The translations under genes were made by a program, and so were the position numbers. Below are positions 47,551 to 58,354 of a stretch of DNA of 64,000 bases, piece after piece. Source of the stretch: Gymnopus androsaceus JB14 (Eukaryota > Basidiomycota > Agaricomycetes > Agaricales > Omphalotaceae). The stretch covers positions 150,055 through 214,054 of the forward strand of contig ML769385.1 in assembly GCA_009733575.1 (NCBI GenBank), read 5' to 3'. Each line of letters opens with the position of its first letter. The stretch's first letter is position 1. The notes under the pieces were generated by a model. That model was given only the letters and a program-made list of their open reading frames with translations, was not told the origin of the DNA and searched no databases.

Positions 47551-50283
47551 ATGTCGACTACCGCGAAGAATATCTCCGACATCGAAGACATCCGTCTTGA
47601 CGAAACGGGCAAAGATTTTCTATCTTTGGAGAGCCAGTCTACCAACCAAGGTGTGGTACAATCTCTTTTTGGCAGCGTATAAACTGATGCGTCTTCTGTT
47701 GAAGTCGTACCTGCAGGTATCGATGCAGAGATTGCGGAATTCTTTGCTACTCTTGCTCCAGACGCGTCAAAGGACGCTGAACCTATTGTGATTGACGACG
47801 CTACGAACAAACGATTAAGATGGATGATTCACAAACGCGTTTTAGTACGAATGGATTGCAGTTCGTGACGGCGTTCACTGATTCAAGTCTCATAGGTTGT
47901 TATGGTCGTAACGTACTGTGGGTCACTTCGCCAATCCTTTAGTTTGAGTCTAATATCTCCTCATAGTTTGCCAGACTCTAGATAAAGGGTAGGATGGCTT
48001 TCAATCTTCGCCAAGAATTCCAGTTAAATCCTGGCACTGTAACCCTAGAACCTTGACCTTTGCATCTATCATGGGTATTCAGGCCGATACTCATCTAGTC
48101 GGCCAACAATATGCGTGGCTCACAACATGCGGTAAGTCGTTTTTGAATATTTCCTATACGTAAAATCATTCAGCATTTGTTTTTCCCAAAGTCTACATTG
48201 CAATGTACGTGCACCAAACTTCGAGCCAAATGGCATTTCTTACCAAATTAATCTTGACAGCCTTTTCTGGGAGTTTCCTGCGAACAGACTCATACAGCGT
48301 CTGCCTATCGGCAAATATCTTTCATTCAAGTCGGTCTTCTGGATCAGTCAGTCTTTTCTTCAGCTGATAAAATTTCAGTATTGCGGCCTGGGGTGCTGTC
48401 TTGGCATGCACGGCAGCCTGTAAATCGTTCACCGGACTAGTCATTGTAAGGACTCTTCTTGGGATATTTGAATGTGTATGTCAGCCAGCTTTTGTTTTCT
48501 TGTAAGCCCACATTCCCTTTTCGCAGCCGCCGTTGTATACTGAAGAATTATGGCGACAGGTCAACTATGTGGTACACCAGAGAGGAACAAACCTTGGTTA
48601 TCGGGGCATTCTATTCCATGAACGGCTTTCAGCAATGTGTAGGAGGGCTTATCGCCTACGGCATAGCGCATATCGAGCATGCTAGGCTGAAGAACTGGCA
48701 AATATTATTCACAGTAAGATACTTTTTCCGATGTCCGAATGAAGCCTGATCATGACCGGTTCAGCTGCTTGGGTGTATAACTTTTCTCTGGGGGATTTTC
48801 GTAGCTTGGTGGCTTCCAGATAGTCCGGTGCGAGCCAAGTGCTTCTCGCCGGAAGATCGTATACTCATGGCGGAGCGTGTAAGAAAAAATGAAACTGGAA
48901 TACAGAACAGGGAGTTCAAGGTACGCGTTGAAGAGATTGATTTCTTCGGGTCGGCTGAAGAATTTTATAGATATATCAAGCAAGTGAGGATCCATAGCTT
49001 GATGTGGATATCATGTTTCTAAAATCATGTATAGTGGAAGCATTCAGAGATCCTGTAGTATGGTCTGTGACGTTGATATCCTTCACGAACGGCTTGCCAA
49101 CTGGGGGATTGGGAGCCTTTGCCAACATCATTATCACTGCTTTTGTGAGTCCTGGATCATTTCTCCAGGAAATTGTCAGAACGCTCATATTGAGACAAGG
49201 GATACACCGAGCTTCAAACATATCTCTTGGATATCGCTCAAGGTTTGTACAGTTGTGCACTACTTTCTTGCTCGGCTTCTTATATTGTCCTCCTTAGGTG
49301 TTGTCATCATGGCTGCTTTGTTCAGCGGTGCCTATCTTTCCAAACGCTACGGTCAAAAACTTATACTGGCTTTCGTGAATGGCTTCTACTTGATTAAATT
49401 CATCAGCTAATACCATTCAGATTTACACTCTTCCGAACGTCGTTGGCACTATTGTCTTCCTTTGTAAGTTCTCTGACACTATGTGATATGCCTCACTGAA
49501 CCTTGTCCACAGCTGTGCCCACTTCTTCAAAGACAAAAGTTGGGCTACTAATCGCTTTCTAGTGCGTGCCCAGGTTTGGCTTCAGAATGGTAGTTTTTTC
49601 CTGACTAACATCCTCAGCTGCACACAAGTATTTGGAGCTGTCGCTGTACTCAATCTTGCGGTGCATGAGTGGTAATGTAGCCGGTGTATGTACATCTTCG
49701 CGCTCTCTCAGGATTCCAAATTAGCTTAAGCACTTATTTGTCTACAACAGCGCACCAAGCAAGTAATTGCATCTTCAATGGTTTTTATGTACGTCCATTT
49801 CCTCTTATACTTCATTTATCTTGAAATATTCTAGTGCATGGGCAACTGGAAATGCCGCAGGCCCTCAAGGCGAGTGATGAAGTCGCAAATGTACCAGAAG
49901 AAATACTGACTGGGTCACTACAGTTTTCCAAGTTAATGACGCGCCCGCGCTATATCAAGGCGTTCACTGCGCACATTATCATATACGCTATACAATTAGC
50001 TGCTATCGTTTTTTTGCGCATAGTCCTCATGCGGAGGAATCAGCTCAAGAGACGAGCTCAATCGCTCGAGGAGAGTAAAGTTAGTGGCTGAGGATTCAGT
50101 AAGTCGAACGGGTCCATTCACAAATCCCTCCGTTTACTTACATATGGGCAGAGCGAGCACATTGCCCACAGAAGGGCCTTTGAAGATCTAACAGACCAAG
50201 AGAATCCGGATTGTAAGTTTATTCATCGTTGTGCTTTAGTACATCGTTCTAACGTTGACGTGTTAGTCCGTTACGTGTACTGA
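47551..50283 (+). pseudogene. MFS carrier of the DAL5/anion:cation symporter type, with a premature stop and two frame breaks
   Basis: The N-terminus starts MSTTAKNISDIEDIRLDE and meets an in-frame TAA at 47680-47682, after which the same frame continues into DDATNKRLRWMIHKR. Spliced exons then give a complete MFS body: LDKGTLTFASIMGIQADTHL, LFWEFPANRLIQRLPIGKYL, WYTREEQTLVIGAFYSMNGF, LGCITFLWGIFVAWWLPDSP, SFTNGLPTGGLGAFANIIIT and TLPNVVGTIVFLSVP. Extra bases near 49661 (before MSGNVAG) and near 49945 (NDAPRYIKAF) shift the frame. The gene ends DFRYVY at the TGA at 50281. The intron at 49870-49923 has a GC donor. The stop plus two shifts suggest gene decay; if they are sequence errors this is a functional carrier of organic anions or similar solutes. 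Confidence 0.75.
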
Positions 50284-50364
50284 AAGCTTTTATATTTCAC
50301 ACATAGTATAATGCCAGTACAATCGACTCTGAATCGAAAATGCTACAATACACAAAGATAACGA

Positions 50365-53304
50365 TCACTGAGCCGATGGTGATTTGCCCAGAGTCACGTC
50401 CAGTTTTTCCGCGAGCTTGAGGACGTCCTGTTCCAGATCCGTTAATCGTGCACGCCTAGAGAAGGGTTTCATTAGTACAATGCGCTATAACATCCTTTAG
50501 CAACTAACTCATGGTTCGATCGTTCTCCGAACGCAAACGCCTGCGAAATACCAAGCCCCTTGTTCTCTTCTGCAGCTTTATTTCGCCATCGACTTTCTTT
50601 TTCCACCAAGGTTTTGAGATTGGGCATTAGCCGTGCATATTCGCGTTCCAACTACCACCCAAGTCGTCAGTAATTCGTAACGAATCAAGTAAGCGACTCT
50701 TACCGTTCGAACTCTAGAAAGAAGTGATCCTTCGTCATATTTACCCGCACCTATCACCACTTCCTTCATCCGCTTTAAGCTCTTCAAACCATTTCGTTTC
50801 ATGCTCGCTCAGATCTGGAGATGCCTTCTCCATCATCACCTGCAGCATACGATCCAGTCTCTTCAGCAAAACCTGTTGTTCTTCATGAGCTTTCTGAATC
50901 CGCATCTGACTAGTCTCCCTTCGGGGCCCTTTCAGTCTGTTCACAATCTCAAGAAGTTCTCGGCACTTTGCACTCTGCCGCAGCACTTCTTGAAATTGCA
51001 ACGCATTGCGTCCTTCTGCACCACGTTGAGCCAACATAATTTCATGAATCTGGCCAGTATAGCGAGCCATAACTGTTGCGAGATACCGCAGCGTGTCCGG
51101 CGTGAGAACGAATTCCCGTTGAGAACCATCGTTTGGCAAGGAAAGTCGAGGATTGGAAGGAAGTCCTGTAGATCGTGACAATACTGGGGGTGGTAGCCAT
51201 GGCTCTGTGCCGAGAAGAGAAACATATGGGGTGTCGCCGATTACTTCTAGCCGACGACCTGTTGATCGAGCAAGATTTTCATCTGCCGGTGAAGGTTTTG
51301 GAGGAGGTGGCGATTCAGGTTGGGGGTTGAGAGAAAATGAAGTTATGCGCATGGCTGATGTTAGGACGTATATACTATACGACAGATACACATCGTCTGG
51401 AATGGCTACAGCGATCACTGGATTCGACGATCTGAACGTGTAAAAGGTGAGTTGCAAAGGTGACGAAACGATAAAACAGGTAATACAGTACCTTCTTTCA
51501 ACAGAAAAAGTGGAGAGGATTGGCTGGACAGTGGTTGCAGCTGAAAGTTCGGAAGAGTCGGAGGCGGCTGCATCTGAATGCAAAGCAGAAAACAAGCCTT
51601 GCAGTACTGGTCGCAGATGTAACGCATGCACGCCGAAAGCATGATACACATATATCGTATCGCTGTGTATCGGATCCATCAGACATATTGGGTAGTTTCC
51701 TTGGAGTAAGTCCAGCGCAAGAACGAGAGCCCTGAGTGGAGGGCAACGAGTTCAGCAGTGACACAAGACCCAGGTCAATGCATTCATACACGGCGAACAT
51801 GGGGAGATCATGACTCGCGTTCTGAATTCAAAGTTGAGTTTCAGAGAAAGACATAGAAAGGACCAACTCCTCACCTTGCTCTGCCATCTGGCTTCTACCT
51901 TTTCGACATCCAAGCAGACGTCCACCTTTCCATCCTGGTAGGAAATTAGGACAACGTCGAGGTTTTCAGCTACTCCATCCTCAACATCGTCGCTGTCCGG
52001 AACCTGGCTATATGAGAGATATGTTATATCGGTAGCATCTCCTCCCTCGCTTCCGTCAATCATTCTCGGAGAGGGCTGCAATAGGAATGGACCTTGACGG
52101 ACAGGAGGGGCTTTGATTGTGGTAGGAGGGTGCATAAGAATCGAGCGTGATTGGGCAGGGAAAACCGTCCCCGGGGGAAGCTGCTTTAACAATGCACTGA
52201 TGTATTTGTGTTGATAATCGTAGAGAATGGATAGATTTTTGGTAGCCTGCGAAGTGCCGCCTTGTTCGAGAAATTCCTGCTTGGCTGAAATAAAGCATTC
52301 AAGCGAGTGCACGTAGGCGGAGGGAATAGATCTGCACTGGCCACTGTTAGAATTAAAGATACACAAAGGTAAAGAAAATGCTGACGCGTTTTGTGGCATG
52401 TAAGGACATATAGAATAAACATCACCCGATCTCATTACAGCGTATACGGTGAGGGGACCCCAGTCCGCTCTTCCTTTTCCAAGGGTAAATGACACGACTT
52501 CGCGTTCTGAAGAGTCTTCTGCCACGAAAGATCCTGCTTTCCTTTCGGAAACAAAGGATAAAATTTGTTGGGGCTCCTCAGTATCCACTGAGATATCATA
52601 TTCTCTGAAATGAGTGTTAGGAAAAGAATGCTATACAAAGCCAGCTCTCTCACCTGAGCTTCCCGTCTATAGTCATCACCATCAGTGTCGAGTCAGCTTC
52701 TCCCCAAGGATGCCACTCAATCTTGGCGATAGGCGTTGCAGAATTGGAAGCATGATAAAACTGGCCAATTTGAACAGACCTATTCGATATCAGCGTCTAG
52801 CATCAACAGAAACTGAGCAAAATATACGCACTTGCAGTCGATTGTCTCGGGCACGAGCCGGGAATACCCTGCGCGGGGTAGAACGACTACTGCGACTTGA
52901 AAGGCGCCAGCGACTGCCAATAGCTTCCCACTCGAGTTGAGAGCTATTTGGTCGATTTTGAATTGGATATTGGGCGTATGCAGCGTCTACTAATAATTAG
53001 CTTGTCGATATTTAAGCAGCCGCCTTTGTTCTACCTTGTAACTTTTCGTGTGGCTCCGTTGAACTTTGGTATCGGCCAATGAAGTCATCCTTAGTTCATT
53101 TCCAGCTGCAAGGACGAGATCTGTATCGCGGAGCACCATGACCTGCCTCCGGCCACAAGAACTTGAGCCATTATCAGAGATATTTGTGGATTTGAAAGAA
53201 GGAAGCGTATTTGAAGAAAGTTCGAGCGATGGATAGTCGGAAGCTAGTGCAGTTTTAGAAGAAGGAGAGAAGATTGGATGATTCAGGACAGGATCGTTGT
53301 CCAT
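50365..53304 (-). CDS. NUP82: Nup82/Nup88-type nucleoporin
   Basis: Start ATG at 53304, stop TGA at 50365-50367. The N-terminal half is a WD-like propeller: RRQVMVLRDTDLVLAAGNEL, FKIDQIALNSSGKLLAVAG, KIEWHPWGEADSTLMVMTID and WGPLTVYAVMRSGDVYSICP. The middle has DPIHSDTIYVYHAFGVHALH. The C-terminal 200 residues are helical and charged, consistent with the coiled coil that binds Nup159/Nsp1 in the cytoplasmic mRNA-export platform. One frame break occurs near 51749: LGLVSLLN is followed in the next frame by PPLRALVLALDLLQGNYPIC. No intron fits, so one extra base is likely. Its start codon is only 92 bases from that of the proteasome alpha7 gene. Confidence 0.85.
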
Positions 53305-53350
53305 AGCGAAGCAGAAGTTCAAGACGCGATGATTTTTCCACGTGCCAGAG

Positions 53351-53381
53351 GACGCGCAATGGATCCGGACGCGTCAGCTTC
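53351..53381. promoter_or_regulatory. GACGCGC plus GACGCGTCAGCTTC double box (NUP82-PRE10 promoter)
   Basis: GACGCGC at 53351-53357 is followed by GACGCGTCAGCTTC at 53368-53381, ending 15 bases before the PRE10 ATG. The same 14-mer, with an upstream GACGCGC, recurs in the RPN12-PRE3 promoter at 55623-55650. I saw the exact 14-mer nowhere else in the window by eye. The shared element suggests a basidiomycete proteasome control site, functionally like the yeast PACE box but with an unrelated sequence; that is inference. Confidence 0.5.
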
Positions 53382-53396
53382 TTAAGACTTACCACC

Positions 53397-54444
53397 ATGA
53401 CCTCGATTGGAACCGGCTACGATCTCTCAGCAAGCACTTATTCTCCAGATGGACGCATATTTCAGGTCCGTTGCAAGGATAGTATTTTGGCTAGCTTTGC
53501 TGACGAGGATGTGTAGGTCGAATATGCCAATAAAGCAGTAGAAAATTCTGGGTGAGATTTCTTTGTATTTATGAGACCTGTGCTAATAGCTGCTGTAGAA
53601 CTGCTATAGGCTTGCGTGTAAAGGATGGAGTGGTGCTAGCAGTGGAAAAACTAGTCCACTCAAAGCTCTTGATCCCCGATGCCAATCGAAGAATACAGAC
53701 TTTGGATAGACACATCGGCTTGGTTCGCATCCTCATTCTCGTTATTTTCTGCCTTTCCTGATACCTCCCTTAGGCTACTGCAGGTCTGCTTGCCGATGGC
53801 CGTCAGCTAGCCAACAGAGCTAGAGACGAATCATCCAACTTTCGCGATAGCTTTAGATCGCCTGCGCCTGTCAAGGTATTGCTCTTCATCTACTTTCCTA
53901 CCATATACTTCATCTGCTCTATAGTATGTTGCCGATCGCCTGGGCTCCTTCGTTCAAGTGTATACTCTCTACTCCTCTGTCCGACCGTTTGGAATCAGCA
54001 CCATTATTGGAGGTGTCGACCAGGATGGACCCGCACTATTTGTCATAGAACCAAGCGGCGTGTTCTTCGTAAGTATACATCTTTATCTGCTATCTCACTC
54101 CATTGACCACCAGCCGCACAGGGTTATCACGGAGCAGCTGTCGGTAAAGGTCGACAACTTGCAAAGACGGAATTGGAGAAGCTCAAGTTGTCTGAACTCT
54201 CAACAAGACAGGCGGTACTCGAGGCGGCTAGAATGTTCGTTTGATTCTCTAACCTTTCCTTCCCCCCCATCTGATGATTATTTCCAGCATCTATCTGGTT
54301 CACGACGACTCAAAGGAGAAGGAATTCGAGCTCGAGATGTCATGGATTGGCGATGAAACGAATGGCCTTCACGTTCCCGTACCAAAAGACTTGCTCGCCG
54401 AGGCGGAACAGAAAGCCAAGGCAGCACTGGAGGACTTTGAGTAG
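53397..54444 (+). CDS. PRE10: 20S proteasome alpha7 subunit
   Basis: Seven or so exons join cleanly to about 250 residues. The N-terminal alpha signature is [20 protein letters not shown] followed by [20 protein letters not shown]. Then come [60 protein letters not shown] and [20 protein letters not shown]. The end is acidic ([17 protein letters not shown]). This matches Pre10/PSMA3, the alpha7 gate-ring subunit. It is convergent with RPN12 across 94 bases and divergent from NUP82. Confidence 0.93.
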
Positions 54445-54538
54445 ACGCCACAAGCTTTGTACTTTTTTGTGTTTTACATATAATAATTGCTCTGACCGAC
54501 AATGAATCCAATCTGCGTGAATATGAATAGCAACCGAT

Positions 54539-55600
54539 CTACACAATCTGCTCTAACTCTCTGGCGTACGCCAAGGACGCAGAAATGAGCTTCTCCTTTG
54601 GAATTTCCACCTGCTCTTCGCCCTTTTTCGAGAAATTTATGACCGACTGCGATAGATCTACCTGCCAAGACCGCTACATTGAGAGCAGTCAGCATTACTT
54701 GCAGGAAGGATCCAATTCGTTTACTCTTACCTGTTGAGCAAACGTGAGTAGCTCGGATTGATTGTTGAAGAATAGCAAGGTCAGAGCATCTTTCAACGGC
54801 AGACTTTCGTATGCCGCCTCTTCGCAACTAGCAATCTCATTTCTGTAACAAAAGTCAGTCGCTTGTATGAGTGAAAGAAACCAGCAGCATACCGAATAGT
54901 GCCCATGAGACTGTCCACGAAAAACTTGTACTCTTCGACAGGCGCCCTCTCCCTAGCATTCCAGACCTTGCTGATAACTTCCCTCCATCAACCACTGCTC
55001 CAAGTTGACGGGATGGCTAATGTACTGGTTGTCGGCAATGGCATCCGCAGGTATCGGTAAACTTTCGAGAGTTGTGTGAAAGTCGGCAATGCGGTTTTGT
55101 GTAAGGAGACGGATGAGATTGAGGCCGCGTATTGGGTATTCGTTCTTTGAAGGTGGGAGTACCGAGCTGGATGCAGGAGTGAGTGAGTAGAGCATTAGGA
55201 AACGAGTGGAATTCTTCTACCTGTAGTCGGTGTAGAATGTTTGTAGCTGGGAAAAGTATCGGTCAAAGGAAGGAACATCTCGTGCTCTAATACTCCAGAT
55301 GGCGCCGATTTCTAGTATGTCGCCTGTAAAAGAGAATATTGGTATACATTCCTGCAGCAGTATCCAAGCACGCACGAGCAACTACCAGATCATCGACGTT
55401 GAGTTCCCCTTGCGGTGTGAGCAGTCCCGTTTCAATGAGGCCAATCTGGCTTTTTATGAGTACAATCGCGTATTATATAAATTCAAAAACCCCACTTTTA
55501 ACTGAGCCAAAAGCGAGCCACATTTCTTCAAATCTGAAGGCTTTGCTTCAAAAGAACGCTTGAGGTCGCTGTATTTGGATTTGAGTTGGTTTTGAGCCAT
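54539..55600 (-). CDS. RPN12: 26S proteasome lid subunit RPN12 (PSMD8)
   Basis: Start ATG at 55600 ([19 protein letters not shown]), stop at 54539-54541. Recognisable segments are [60 protein letters not shown] and [20 protein letters not shown], then [20 protein letters not shown] of the PCI domain, ending [11 protein letters not shown]. Rpn12 is a PCI-domain lid component needed for late lid assembly. Splice borders are canonical. It faces the beta1 gene across a promoter of only 77 bases. Confidence 0.92.
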
Positions 55601-55622
55601 GGTAGAAAGTGTCAGAGAGGTC

Positions 55623-55650
55623 GACGCGCGTCTTTTGACGCGTCAGCTTC
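55623..55650. promoter_or_regulatory. GACGCGC plus GACGCGTCAGCTTC double box (RPN12-PRE3 promoter)
   Basis: Within the 77-base region between the divergent RPN12 and PRE3 start codons, GACGCGC at 55623-55629 precedes GACGCGTCAGCTTC at 55637-55650. This repeats the arrangement upstream of PRE10. One bidirectional element could serve both genes. Confidence 0.5.
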
Positions 55651-55677
55651 CCTTTTCGGATAATTTGCTTCTCTACC

Positions 55678-56669
55678 ATGGACCACATTGACATGAACCG
55701 ACTCAAACAGGGCGAGATTAACCTCGGTGTAAGTTTCATGTAATTTCTTATTTCTCTGGGCTTATACTCCTCTAGACCTCGATTATGGCCGTCCAATTCG
55801 AAGGAGGCGTGGTTATTGGCGCCGATAGTCGTACAACAAGTGGAAGCTACATTGTACGCCCATTTTTCTACTACATCCAATGCTCTTTCTCTCATAGCCC
55901 ATAGGCCAATCGTGTAACAGATAAATTGACTTTCCTTCATGATCGTATATACTGCTGTAGGTCAGGTTCTGCAGCAGACACGCAAGCTATCGCAGATTTC
56001 GGGCACTATTATCTTCAGATGCAAACGTACGCTTGTGTGCATTCTTCTTCTTCTCTGTCTACGATTAAAAAGGAAATCCTAGTCAAACTATGGGTACACC
56101 ACCCACTGTTTTGACCGCTGCCGCTACAATGGAGAAGATGTGCTACCAGAACAAGGATCAGCTGAGCGCCGGAATCATCGTTGCTGGTTGGGACAAGAAA
56201 AACGGCGCTGGCGTGTATAATATTCCTCTTGGTGGTGGTCTTTTCAGGCAACCTTGGGCTATTGGAGGTACGTACTCTTGATACCTTTTCGATTATTTCT
56301 TACCTTTCATCGTAGGCTCTGGGTCTACCTATGTCTACGGTTACTGCGATGCAACCTATCAGGAAGGCTGGGGAAAGGATGAGACTGTCAAGTTTGTTAA
56401 AAACAGTGCGTACCTCTCATCGATTTATCGCGAATGTCTGATTTAACACGTTTTCAGCATTGGCACTGGCCATGTCTCGAGATGGTTCCTCCGGAGGCTG
56501 TATCCGTATGTGTGTGATTACAGAGGACAACGTGGAGAGGATGTTCATTCCTGGAGACGAATTGCCGACGTTCTGGGAGGGCAGAGAAGTTCTCGGTGAA
56601 GCGACGAAAAAACCACTAGCTGCAATCGCTGCGGTTTCAGACGTTGCTCCGATGGCAGTAGAGGTTTAA
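55678..56669 (+). CDS. PRE3: 20S proteasome beta1 catalytic subunit
   Basis: The first exon (55678-55728) encodes a 17-residue propeptide ending in Gly; the next exon starts with the catalytic Thr1 ([20 protein letters not shown]). Asp17 lies in GADSRT and Lys33 in RVTDKL. Further segments are [60 protein letters not shown] and [20 protein letters not shown]. This is the caspase-like beta1 site (Pre3/PSMB6). The intron between propeptide and Thr1 falls exactly at the processing site. Frame intact. Confidence 0.95.
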
Positions 56670-56744
56670 AGCATCGTTGTGTAGTATAATGCACGAATTC
56701 ACTGTATCTGATATAATTGAGAGCATTAACCATGATATATATTA

Positions 56745-58265
56745 CTATAAGATGCTATACTTTTCGTTCCCAAACATCGATGTGTACTTGTACCGCTTGA
56801 CCCACTCTGGTTTTTCCTCCCAACCCATACCTTCAAACATTGGAATCCTCCAAAGGGCCATACCCACCCCCGCCATATCAGCAGTGAGCGCAGTAGTTTC
56901 ATCTGATATCAAAACAAATGCATGGCTAGCGCGTCTGTCGTCCCTTCTGGGGGTTTCTTCAGCTCCTGAGGATTCGACTGGGATCTCATCCGATTGTGCA
57001 GCGCTACTCTGACGCCGAGATATTCGTTCCAGATTAAGTATCCGGCTTAGTAGTTCCAGAAGAGCTGCTCGTTGTTCAGGATTTGGAAACATGGACACGC
57101 CGTTATACAGCGGTACCCGAGATTGAGCCAAGTGTGTGTCTTGGGGGAGACTTTCGTAGTCAGAAGTTGAATGAAGGGTGCATAACGGTAATGGAGGTCG
57201 TTCAAATGTACGTGGGGTGGGTTCAGAAGGGGGGAGCGAAGACATAGAGCCTTTGGGTCTTTCTTTCGTCTCTGGGTGGCGATTCAAAGGAGGAACAACT
57301 ATCACTGCCATGGCGTTCGCCACAGGCATCGTACCAGTCGATTTGAGGGTTTTCCATTCTTCTCTAGTAAGTTTCCGCACGAGCGGTTTGTGGGAAAGGG
57401 ATTTAGGTCGGTACCGTAGTCCGTCAATGACAAGTTGCAACTCCTGCAGTACTCGTAACCGGAGGAGGTGACGAATTTGATCCTCCAATGTTGAATGGAG
57501 GCGGACGTTATGGACCGCACGTTTGTACTTGCCTTTCGGCTTTTAGCTTTGTGCTATGAGGACAAATAAGAGAGCATACCTGACACTCTGATACACTCAA
57601 TCGCGTCTTTCCAGCAAAGAACATAACCTGCTTTGCCTGCCTTTCTGCCTCTGAATTTGGGATGTTCCAGTCCATCAGGCATTAGTACAGCTGCCGGAGG
57701 ATATTTTGGCGCGAAGGTTCTGTGTTCTTTTGCCGAAGGAGCTTGGAATATACCCAAACGAATGAGGAATGCTGAGGAAGATCTGCATAAGACAAGAGCG
57801 GAAATTACATATCATAACTGCCTACCTGTCGGAAGCAACTGTGAAGTTTGAAAGCATCTTCGAGGCGGAGTAGATGCCATTCGGACTGCAAGCTGGTTGA
57901 CATGTGGATATTGACTCGAAGAAGAGTGAGAAGAACATACGGTAAGGGCTTGCCCACCATCGTCTCTCCTCTTCTGTCATCCTTCTGGGTGGATCATAGG
58001 CATCTGGAGCTGTGTTTTCTGGAACGTGAACACGCGGAGGCAGAGATTTGTGCTGGATATAATCCCATGAGGATGTTATGGGATTGCCTGGTTCAAGTAA
58101 AATTGACTGAGAATAGTCTGACGGATGAAAAGAGGGAGCTGGAGGCAGAGGTTTGCGTAATGACTTGGGACGAGGGCGGTATTCGTCAATACTGAAAGGC
58201 TCAAATGTTTTAGGGGGACGTGACGCCTGTAATCTTTTTATAAGGCGAGGTAGAATACGCGGCAT
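56745..58265 (-). CDS. conserved fungal protein of unknown function
   Basis: Likely start is the ATG at 58265 (MPRILPRLIKRLQASRPPKT). The protein has a basic, presequence-like N-terminus, a Pro-rich stretch, then RRMTEEERRWWASPYLAVRM, FLIRLGIFQAPSAKEH, VLMPDGLEHPKFRGRKAGKA and GYVLCWKDAIECIRVS. The last exon begins near EDQIRHLLRLRVLQELQLVI and ends with MALWRIPMFEGMGWEEKPEW and YTSMFGNEKYSIL. Composition and N-terminus suggest a mitochondrial matrix protein, perhaps ribosome-associated; this is a guess. It shares an 89-base promoter with the MocA-type dehydrogenase. Confidence 0.7.
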
Positions 58266-58354
58266 GAAAAGAAGGACGAGAGATAAGCGCCCATGTTCTA
58301 GCGCGTCTTTCTCATTCAATCCAATGCATTCAGATCTTATCTTCTTACTATATA

